Source: Tubulanus polymorphus (taxonomy: Eukaryota > Nemertea > Palaeonemertea > Tubulaniformes > Tubulanidae). Taken from it: 64,000 nucleotides of DNA. A program made the translations under genes and the position numbers. Position 1 is the first letter of the stretch. The number at the start of each line of letters is the position of its first letter. The DNA lies in NCBI RefSeq assembly GCF_964204645.1, contig NC_134034.1:2016072-2080071 (forward strand), given 5' to 3'. The notes under the pieces were generated by a model. The model was given only the letters and a program-made list of their open reading frames with translations, was not told the origin of the DNA and did no database searches. This document shows, in pieces, positions 46,182 to 57,700 of the stretch.

Positions 46182-48738
46182 GGTGTTCTATGACTAAGAT
46201 GAGAAGAGATTTTGCTACTCTCAGTAATTACGGAGGTAACTATCTATCTGACCTCACGGAAGGGTTATAAAACTGATGTTGTATCTGCTCATTCAAGGTT
46301 TATTGATTTACTACTATTAGTTACACGACGCACGGATAGCAGACCTACATAAAGTGCTCTCCGGCTGATTGTCAATAATGGATTACCTGAGCAGGTGAAA
46401 TCATTAATGCTTTCTTAGCTAGGTCTATACCACTCTCGGAACTTACATTTACAAGTCCCATTTTTAAGATAAGCCCCCTTCCCCCCAAAAAAAAAAATTT
46501 CAAGTTTTTAAAAATTTCAATGGCCATGCAATTTGAGACTAGGAAAACAAAGTAGACCTAATCGATATGCTGTATTGAGCTCAGGCCTAGCGTATGTCCA
46601 GATCTAAAAGCCAGATGTAAAAGCCCCCCCCCCCCCTAAAAGCCAGTCTTGGTTCTACAACTGATCTACATGGGCGAGTGCCATAAGTCAGGACTTACAA
46701 TTAGTCTAAGACCATCTTAGTCGTATAGCCAATTTAACAACGTAAGACCAATCGTAAAGTTCATGACCACATTTGGAGTTAACCGGTGGCCGATGTCCCA
46801 GTTCTATGGAATCGGCCTCAGATGCCTTATGCCCTTTTTTCTAGTCATAAATCATTTGACTTCCAACAAAATATACTAAAAGATGCATTCGTGCTAAGTC
46901 ATTTTACCCTTTCAAAAGGAACTGCTCTCGTAAAGCTTGTGGGATGCCCCCCTGTATTCATAGATGCGTTGAGATGGTCCCTGCTGTGATGATGTTGTTG
47001 TCAGATTCGTTAATTAGATTCATATCGATATCAATTCATCTGCTTAATTCAACGATAGATAATGAGCCTTGCTGAGCCGTGTATGCTACTGACCGTACCT
47101 GGCTTCCATTCATAAAACTGCCACACGCAGGCAACAACACAAAGACCTGTCTAATGATTTTCCCTTTCCCAATGGGCTCTCAAAAGTTGGACTCTGAGTA
47201 GAGATCTGGCTGCTTAGACCCTCAGATCTTGTCCCTACGGTCTAAGTCCATTAAGCTTCTAGAAAAGAACGTTGCAACCGGTCTATTATTTAAGTCCGGG
47301 CGGGTTTGGACTCGATTTGGTATGATATAAACAAGTTTGAGCGGACTGTGTCTCTCCTTTATTTGTAATGAAGCTATTTCTATGTTGATGATGAATGTGA
47401 TGTATTTGTATAGCGGTATTTAAACACCTGTGTGTATGCCATCCTGGCTGTATGAGCCTGCAATCATCCACCCAATAGAACTGCTATGTTTAATTTAATA
47501 ATGTTTACTTCGTGATATTGTTATTGTTATGGAAGCTACAGTTACCATTGTACCGCCGATGCATTGCTTTCAATACAGATTCAATTCTAAAATTCATTCG
47601 AATCCAGGCTTGTCATTCAGGACCCAGGTTGGTATTAGGCCTACTTGCGATCCACCTCTTTAGCCGTCTGACATTGCGGGGGAAACCTTATTGTTTTCAC
47701 CTTTAATTAAACTGTGCCGATGTTTTGATGTGTCTGGGGGTGTCACTTGCGCACGTTGATCACAACTCTACTACTGCCTACTATGCATGAAAGTGCGAAA
47801 AACAAAATCGCTTCGCGGGGAATTTGTCAAATTTAATCAGTGATAGTATCGGCATTCAGAATATTTTATCTAAATCATCGGTACTAGTCTTTGTACATTC
47901 TTCTGTACAGTGTCAACTCGAGTACTTTCAAAAATTTTGTAATGTGTTAGGAATTTGAAAAATACCCGGATCCCCATTTTTAAAACATTCCTCAGGGTGG
48001 CGCCACTTACCCGGAAATCAGGATTTTCTTCTCTTTAAAACAGTCAGGGAATTGTCGGGGAATATTGTAGAATAAGCTAAAAATCAGAGAAATTTGTTGA
48101 GATTGCTAGATTGTTTAACTGTGTTAATTATTAAAAGTGTTCCCGAGTCAAACACAGAGAACTGGAATTGGGTCCGATAGATCGTGGTTTAGTTTCACTC
48201 CATAGAATTGGAATAAATTCATTTTTAACGTTTTAATTATTCAACGGTGTGAGAATTTCACCTCAAAATCAAATTAAACACGCATAAAGACTAGCGCGGC
48301 CTGCACTGAGTTTAGCTGACTAAACCTCACCTCTGAGTTTCTGTATAATGAACAAAAGGATCAATGACATTTTTTTTTTATTGAAAGTGAATGCGTTTGT
48401 TGTTGCACTTTCTGTGAACCCTCATTTCTTCACTGTAATAATTTATCTCACATTATAAACACTTTTATTCTTCAGTATAAGTCTAGGCCTATGTAAAGTG
48501 CACTGGTATTTTACCAGCAATGATAGTTTCTAATTGTAGGCCCTATGTTTAGGTGAAATGTGCTCTTTTTTGTTCGAGATTCAGTTTCTGAATATTTTTC
48601 AGATACGCGTGTAATTCATCGAAAATTTCAACGATCGACTAGAATTATGTAGCCAGTTTTCCCAGCTCGCTCGTCTGTCCGTCTGTGATATTATGTCTCC
48701 ATTCCGTCCATTGTGAAGAGTTTCAACACGAAATAACG

Positions 48739-51700
48739 ATGCCTTCTACGAGCAAGAGCCCCTCCCACCACCACCACCATCAGAACCAATCAGGAGACAG
48801 GTATGTGTAATAGCCCCTCCCACCACCACCATCAGAACCAATGAGAAGGCGGGTATGCGTATGAAATAGCCCTCTCAGAACTGGAACCGGGGGCTGAATT
48901 TCAAATTTTTTTTGAATTTGTTTCTTGCGGCAGCGATGCCGCCATTGGCCATCTTTTGAAACAGAAATTTCCTCTTATCAGGGTCCAGTCTAAATTTTGG
49001 GGGTTTAGTTAATAGACTGAAGAATTTAACCGAAAGAAAAGGCTATAAAACTAAGATGGACTTATACTGGTCTTAAATTTAACCACAAATTTTGGATCGT
49101 GAATTTTTATATTTTTTCAGTGAGTTCGGGGATTTGTTAAAACTGATCAGTTTAATCAGCGCACCTGTCGACTGTTCACAGCAGCAGCAGCTACCGTCCA
49201 TTCATCTCACGCAGCTTCCAGCCGCCAGTCGGCACCAGAAATCGTTCCAGTGGCCCGTACCGCAGCCGAAATCCGTAACGCAGTCCGGTCCGGCGACCGA
49301 GGCGTCCGCTCTGGAACGGTTCAGCGTGCGTTACCACGGCGACCGTCAGCTGTCGGCGAATGTCAATCACAAACATCTGAAAGAGTTGTTCATCGCGTTG
49401 ATAAAACATCGTCTCAGCAACCAGTGAGTATCAGTCACCCTATGATATCATCAAAATTTCCTTCATTTCCGATATATAGGTTTTTCAGAAAAGATGGCTG
49501 CCTCCATAAATCCCCCTATGACATCATCGAATTGATTCATGGACTGATGACTTTATCTATAAATCCCCCTATGACATCATCAGTTTGTCTACTAGACCCT
49601 TCTATAAAAGATAGCTGCCTCAATAAGTCCACCTATGACATCATCAAATAACCTACACTAGTGATTTGATCTATAGACACTTCTTATTAAGATAGCTTCC
49701 TCCGTAAATCCACCTATGACATCATCACTTTATCGTCTCATCGGACTGACGTTTATGTATGTTTTCAGTGATTGGATAGAATTGGCTCCGTCTGAGAATA
49801 TTCTACGCGTTCTCGTTTGTTTGCGTATATATCTACGAGATAAATTCTACCAGACGCAATTCTACGACCTGTCGGCCGTTAGAATCCTAGCTCAGGTACT
49901 ACTACTAAACGCATGTCTAATAGATCTTAGGAAGAGAGTTCAAGTATCTGAATAACCATAGAAGCGATAACACTAAAAACCTCATTTTCTAATCAGTAAA
50001 TACAGTTTATTGACACGAACGTTTTCGGGATCATATCCCCTCATCAGGTGAAATACAAGTGAATCAAATGATTAAACTACAGGACCCAGTTCCACAGTTG
50101 TGAGTTAGAGTTAACTCTGAGTTAAAGTTAGTTCATTTTCAAAGATTTAACTCAGAGTTAAATCTTAACTCGGAACTGTGGAACTGGGCCCAGGTTTATA
50201 TACAACATAAGTTACAAAATTACAAGCGCTAAATTCTAAGCTAATTACAAACCAAGTATTTATTTACAAGCTAATTATTTGAATACATTTAGGATAAAGG
50301 ATGAGCCGTTTTGAAATAATTGTTGATTTAAAGAGGGTTGTTGCGCTTTGATAAAGAGGGTCTCCCTAATAAACTGTATTTGCTCATTAGAAAATGAGGT
50401 TTTTAGTGTAATCGCTTGTATGGTTTTTCGGATACTTGTGTAATATTCCTGATCGGTTGCAAGCGATTTGTTTCGATTTGCATGTAATAACATTTCGCTC
50501 TTTCTTTTTTTCGCGCGCGCTTCGCAGCACCTCCAGAAAGCCACCGATAGTTACTTGTTCTACGGCGACGGAGCGTACGTCCTCGACATTCTTAAAGAGA
50601 TGACCAGTAAGTCGGGAAAAAAAGTCGAGAAAAAAACCCGAAAATTCCTCGGAAATCGCTCAGGGAATTTCGTGCTATTTCATGGACAAATTCAGGGATT
50701 TTGTAAATTGGTGGGAAGTGGTCGACTAGCCAACACTGTGAAAGCTCGATCCTTTCAGGCTCTGAGTACATAAGATATATTCCTGAGCGTTTGTTAGCAG
50801 CTCGGTGTTACTTCTCCCCAGGGAGAGATGACTGAGTATAAAATTGGCCGGGGTAATAATACCGAAAAATGTAAAGCGCTCTGAGCAGCCTGGCTTGATT
50901 TAGCGCTATATAAGAAACATATTATTATTATTATTATTATTATTATAATTATTATTATATTTTTGAAATGTTGTTGTTTTTTTGTACGTAGATATATTCC
51001 AGAAGATCTCATGTATAGTCGATCAGCGTGACTGGGTGATCGCTAGCGGCGCTCACAAGTCATTAGTGTTACTGCTGTCTGCGAACGACGTCATCGTTTT
51101 ACACTGTACTTTACACGCGCTGAGCAGCCTCGCTCAAAGGTTAGTCAATTCAGTAGTCATTTAGTCATTTCACTTTTCATTAAGTCAAGAAGTCATTCCA
51201 GTAGTCGTTAAGTCATTTCAGTAGTGATTTTGTTGATAGACAGCTTTGGCCAACTTCGGTTTTTCTGAGTTAGTCGACCATAGTCAAACTAAGTCAAACC
51301 GGATGCCAGTCATTCGGAATTATATTCCGAAAATAGTTCGGAAATTGAGCCAATTCGGTTATTAGTTCCGACCACTAGTCGACTAGATACGAAAACCGAA
51401 TTCGGCCCTTCAAGCTAGCTTTCAGTCGGTGTTTTTTATCGCTGGTCCAGCTAGCCGTAACACGGTTGATCAGTAACGCTGTAAGGTTAAATGATTGTTG
51501 TTACTGTTTTACAGTAAACAGCCGCGAATTCAGATCGGAGAATTGAACTCAGTCGAATCGCTGCTCAGAATAATGCAAGACTACGACAACGTCTCGAAAA
51601 AGTGAGTACGCCAGAAGTTCAGCGACCCGCTGAATGTTTGTTACAGTTAACCATCAGATAATCACCAATGCGCGATTTTAATTGTCCGCATGTCAATTAT

Positions 51701-54700
51701 CATCTTTTACCAACTTTTAACCCTTTCAGTGCGTCTACACTGCAGTGCGGTGTATGAATCAGTGATGAACTTTGCTAGTACACCGCACTGCGGGGTAACC
51801 AACTTTAAACCCTTTCAGTGCGTCTACACTGCAGTGCGGTGTATGAATCGGTGATGAACTTTGCTAGTACACCGCACTGCGGGGTAAATATCTCTATTGA
51901 GAGATGGCAGCACCTGTCAAACACAGTGAAATATCAGTGACTAGTGATACATCGCACCGCGGTGTATACGCACTATAGTGGTATTCCCGATATTCAAAAC
52001 ACGGGTGGATTTTTTTTTATAAACTTTCAAATGATCTTATGCACTTTAGGGTATTGATAAGTCAGTGGTAAAAAGTTTGAATTGTTATACTTGTTGAAAA
52101 CATGAACTAACCAATCGTCGATAAAAGAATTTTGGTAAATTTTTCTCATTAATCTGGACCCTGATTATTTTTATGAATTTCTTCAGACTCGCCGGTAATT
52201 TGTTGCGAATCCTGTGCGCCGACAGTCAACCGCGCGAGCTCGTCAAAATCTACGACGGTATACCGTTACTGCTGAGTTTGTTGCATAGCGACAACGTAAA
52301 ATTGTTGTGGAATGTTGTTTGGTGTATCGTGCAGTTAGCCGAGGATCAAGACGCCAGCAACGACATCCGCAACATGGGTGGAATTCCACTTTTACTTGCT
52401 TTACTACAGTGAGTTTTTGCGACGACTATTGGTCAAAATTGAAATTTTTCCACTTTTGATACAGTATTTTCTTTGGTTGTGGTTTCAGTGACCGTCCATT
52501 CAACAATGCCGACCAGTTGAACCCGGCGACCAGTGCTTCCGCCGTTCAAAGTCGTCTACCCTCGTCCAATAGCTCTCATTTCAATCCCGGTGTAAACAGC
52601 CAATCAGAAGAGGTAATTTTATAGCTAGCCAATGAGAAGTGGTATTATCGTACCATTAGTATACAAGCCAATCAGGCGGCATTATTTTCCAATTTATGAA
52701 TATCATTGGTAATTGAGCCAATCAGGAGAGGTTATTTTTAAATTTTATGAATATCATTAGTCTATGAGCCAATCAGAGACGTTTGTTTTTCATTTTGCGA
52801 ATAGCATTAGTTTATTAGCCAATCGGGATGTGTTATTTTTGAATCATAAGTTCAATGGCCAATCAAATCACGCTTGTGGGAAATCTATTGAAATCTAGGA
52901 ACCGGAAACTACGGTTGAAAAGTTTAAAAAACGCAAACGAAAATCAAAGGTGAGCGAAGAAATTATATGATCACAATTGACCGCTTGACTTAAAACGCGA
53001 GATGTAAAAGTGTCTGTTAACTTTATAACACTTAATGATTAGTTTAAGAAGTATTTAAGTCGTTAAACCTAACATCCTTATCGTGTCGTGAACAGCTGAA
53101 TTTATCAGTAATAATCTCTAATTCTTTCCATTATGACATCATCATACGCTCTGTATTTATATCCATTATGTAATACGTGCATAGATTTCATCATTTTCTG
53201 TGTCAAATCTGTACAAAAAATGCGTATATTATCTTATTATCTTGTGGAGACTTATTTGATATAGAAAAAATTAAACCTATTTCAACCGGTACTGAACCGA
53301 CTAACGGATTAACTTTGTACTGAACTCACTTAGACCTGACTGCCCATAAACTTAATGATGTCATTGGGGGATTTATGGAGGTAGCCATCTATTACTGCTT
53401 ACTAAAAACTCATCGATCGAGGACATGGCTCCACAGTTCTGGTATTTGAAGCGTCACTCTTAAAGTTGAATTTCAATACCCAATATTGAAACTCTGAACT
53501 TACTACTTTGGAGCTTGGTTCAGTTTTTTTTTTGGTCTCAGAAAAGCGTCCCTGGACATCGTAAGAGAAAAGGAGATTTTAGCAATATTCTAAGGGCGGC
53601 GATAATTTGCAAAAAACTCCGAGATATTATAAAAAATAATGTATTCTAGGACAATTCCCCCCTGCCCGAAGTAAATTTTGACCCTTAAGTAGCACAGATA
53701 CTAACTGCTGATAAATTAGACTAACTTAGAACTAACTAAATTTAGACTAGCTAATTAACTTTAGCTAAATACTCTATTGAACCCTAAAATTCATTCCAAT
53801 AAATTAGTCACTAATAAGTGGACTAACTAAGTTTCCTTTGATTTCGTAAGTGGATAATAATAAATGTAATAGTAGAAAATAAAAAATGATAATGATAATA
53901 ATAATAATAATGATATGATTCAATAAGAAAAAGAATTTTGCGACATCAAGATAAAAACCCACTATGTAGAAATTAAAGTAATTTTGAAATCGAGGATTTA
54001 TTTATTAGAAAAAAAATATAAGATATAAAATACACGACGTTTCGATCAGATTGAAACGTCGTGTATTTTACATATTTTTAATAAATAAATTCTCGATTTT
54101 GAAATCACTTTAATTTCTACGTAGTGGGTTTTTATCCTGTTATCCGTTCGCCTCGATTCGGGTGAAAAATTAAAAATTTCTTTTTACGTCGTTTTAATTC
54201 AGAGCGGAGACGATTTCGAGCATGTTTACTCGTTGAAGTCGGCAGTTTGCGCCGCGTTGACCGAACTCGTACTGAACGACACTAACGCTCAGCAGATCGT
54301 ACAGACCAACGGAATATTCTCGATCGGACGCCTGATTTTACCGCACGACAAAATATCGGATAGAAAATCGACGGAAACTCTACAGGTCGGTAGATCGTTG
54401 TGAAAGTTAAAGTTGTGAGAATCGGGCGTAAAGGGCGGCGGGGTTGTTAGAATTAGGGATCGTTTTTCTACTTTTACCCCTCCTCCTAATGTTGACGTAA
54501 TAAATGTATGATCCCTTATGAGAATCGAGGCTGTTATGATTCGGATTAAGGTTGGTAAAAAAATATTTCTCAATCTGAAAAAATTGGTTTCGATCGTAAA
54601 ATTCAATTGAAAATCTGGTCACATTCGTTTTAGCGCAGGGGCTGCAGTTGCTGAAAAAAATTGGTTAAAGAAAACCGGCGGATAAACGCCATAGTAACAA

Positions 54701-57700
54701 TGAACTGTCACTATGTCCACTATCCACTGGTTAACTGAAACCGACTTTTGAGCAACTGCAGCCTCGGGTTTTGTTAGATTCAGTTTAGAATCTCTGGTTA
54801 GATTGGTTTTAGCAGCTGGTGGGTTAGAGTTGACCGATAGGCCCAATTAGAAAGTCGGTTATTTTCAATAATTTTAACTCGAAGCTCAAATTTCGTATTA
54901 TTTTCTCCTTTCAGAAAAATGCATTTCGCGCGTTGAGGTTTCTATTCAGTATGGAACGCAATCGGCAGCTTTTTAAACGTCTGTTCCCGCCGGAGTTGTA
55001 CGAGATGTTCATCGACGTTCGACACTACGTACGAGACCTCGCTAAATATCAACCACTCGTCGATAAAATCAACAAACTGCAGGTCAGTTTACTGACCCTT
55101 TTATTAAAATGGCTGCCTCCATGAAACGCCTATGACATCATCGATTCTACCCATGATTTGATCTACAGACCCTTCTAGACAAGATGTCTGCCTCCATGAA
55201 ACCCCTATGACATCATCGATTCTACCCATGATTTGATCTACAGACCCTTCTAGACAAGATGTCTGCCTCCATGAAACCCCTATGACATCATCAATTTTTC
55301 TACCCAGGATTTGATCTGTTGACACTTCTAGTTAAGATGGCTGTCTCCATGAATCCCCCTATGACATCATCAATTACCTGCTTGTGATTTGATCTATGCC
55401 AGAATTTGACCTGCCAGAATTTGCATAAATTTGCATATGCAAATATAACAAGAATTTGCATACATAAACGTAAAGAGTATTTGCATATTTGAATCAATAG
55501 ATAATTTTCACAGTATTTCATCGATCCTCGTATCCGTTGGAACCCAGTTGTGTAAGCGATATTAAACATTTTCGTTTGTTTCTCATTCTGTCGGTCGCAG
55601 CGTGAAACGATCGCCGAGATCGAGGAGAACATCCTGTCGACGAACCACAATAAATCGCCGACCAAATTCATCGGCGACTACGCCGTGCTGGAGATACTGG
55701 GCAGCGGCGCTTTCGGTACGGTTTATAAAGTGAAGAAAAGGAGCGCCGGGCAATCGTTCCTCGCCATGAAAGAGGTAAGAGAGAGAGGAGGGAGAGACAG
55801 GGAGGGCATGGGGAGAGGGAGAGGGAGAGGGAGGGGGAGGGGGAGATGGAGAGGGAGGGGGAAGGGAAGGAGAGGGAGAGGGAAAGGGAGAGGTAGATGT
55901 AGAGGGAGAGGGAGAGGAAGGGGGAGAAGAAGCAGGAGAGGGAGAGGTAGATGGAGAGGGAGAGGGAGGGGGAGAGGTAGATGTAGAGGGTGGGGGAGAG
56001 GGAGGGGGAGAGGTAGATGTAGAGGGAGGGGGAGAGGGAGGGGGAGAGGGAGAGGGAGAGGGAGAGGGAGGGGGAGGGGGTGGGGGAGAGGGAAAGGGAA
56101 AGGTAGATGTAGAGGGAGAGGGAGGGGGAGGGGGAGAAGAAGCGGGAGAGGGAGAGGTAGATGTAGAGGGAGAGGGAGGGGGAGGGGGAGAGGGAAAGGG
56201 AAAGGGAGATGTAGAGGGAGAGGGAGAGGAAGGGGGAGAAGAAGCAGGAGAGGGAGAGGTAGATGGAGAGGGTTGGGCTGCCCCTTTACAATCTCCTTGT
56301 GACATTATCAAATTGATATAAGACTCTTCCAGAACTAATGGCTTCCCCCATTCATTCCCCCTACGACAGCGGGATATCCTCTCAATCCCCCATTCATTCC
56401 CCCTACGACAGCGGGATATCCTCTCAATCCCCCATTCATTCCCCTACGACAGCGGGATATCCTCTCAATCCCCCATTCATTCCCCCTACGACAGCGGGAT
56501 ATCCTCTCAATCCCCCATTCATTCCCCCTACGACAGCGGGATATCCTCTCAATGATTGTTGTGATGTTGCGTGTTTCTAGTTGAACGTCGCGGTTAGCGG
56601 TAAAACCAGTAAAGAACGAGACTCGAGCATCGGTGAAATGATGAACGAATTAAACATCGTTAAAGAACAGCTGAAACATCCGAACGTCGTTCGCTATCAT
56701 AAAACATTCGTAGAGGGTACGTTATCGATCCCCTTATGACATCATTTACGACATTCTTTAATTACCGAGTTCCAATTTCACGAAAAAGTTTCACTCATAT
56801 TTTTGGTTAAGTCGCTATATTGGTCTACACACGTTAATATCAATGAGGACAACATATCGAACTTAACTGATTTGAGCTTTAAACTTTTTCGTCAATTTGT
56901 ACCCAGGGGTTACTTCCGCTTAATGAATCCCCCTATGACATCATCGAATTACCTACTTACCTAAGTGATTTGATCTATGGACATACCTATGAAAGCTGTT
57001 TTCCTCCATAAATTCACCTGTGACATCATCAAATTGCCAGTCAGTGATTTGATCTATGGAAACTTTTAGAATAGATGTCTTACTCCATTAATCCGCCTTT
57101 GACGTCATCATCATTTTCATTATTCATTTTCATTAGATCATAAGTTGTATATAGTGATGGAGTTGATAGAAGGAGCTCCGCTCGGCGAACATTTCAATTC
57201 GCTGAAAGAGAAAGGCGAAAAATTCCCGGAGCCTCGAGTTTGGAACATATTTATTCAGGTACGACGAGTCTGTCCTAAATCTAAGCCCAAAACCTGGGTC
57301 CGGTCGCACAATCACAGCTTATATTTAACCCTGTAAAGGTTTTGGGTTTATGTTTACATCTGATACAAGATAAGCTCGAAAATAAGCTAGTTTGAATGAT
57401 ATATATTTTCTTTCTTAAAACAGATGGTTTTGGCTTTGCGTTATTTGCACAAAGATAAAGGAATTTTACACCGCGATTTGACGCCGAATAACATCATGTT
57501 AGGAGAAGGAGACCGTGTTACAATCAGTTAGTTATAGATTTCGCAACTTAGATGAAAAACGGCATTTAGAGAAGTTTAATGGATTTTATTTATTCGTTTT
57601 TTTCACGCAGCTGATTTTGGGCTGGCGAAACAGAAACGCAAAGACTCCAGTAAAATGACTTCGGTTGTCGGTACTATGCTTTATAATTGGTAAGTGTGAC

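Larger units (their letters stand above)
43220..48738. other. Spacer between divergent DNAJC1 and NEK10
   Basis: No gene is supported. It contains the triplicated DNAJC1 upstream block, a B-box-like GGATTCGAACCCACT near 44655 (minus), ~110-bp repeats with GGGTGAAACTAAGAGC (45000-45110, 45185-45310), palindromic elements (45325-45487, 45741-45868), a TTAA MITE (45885-46181), poly-C runs near 46480 and 46628, and a GGTGGCGCCAC-headed repeat (about 47990-48170). Open frames at 46786-46989 and 47512-47706 have no family resemblance. Confidence 0.6.

Noticed and set aside
46786-46989. Small gene upstream of NEK10
   Set aside because: 67-codon frame without an ATG (GTG start), no splice partner and no recognisable motif.
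55583-56311. Ser-Pro-rich (minus) and Arg-Gly-rich (plus) long frames
   Set aside because: Both are readings of the polypurine tract in a NEK10 intron.
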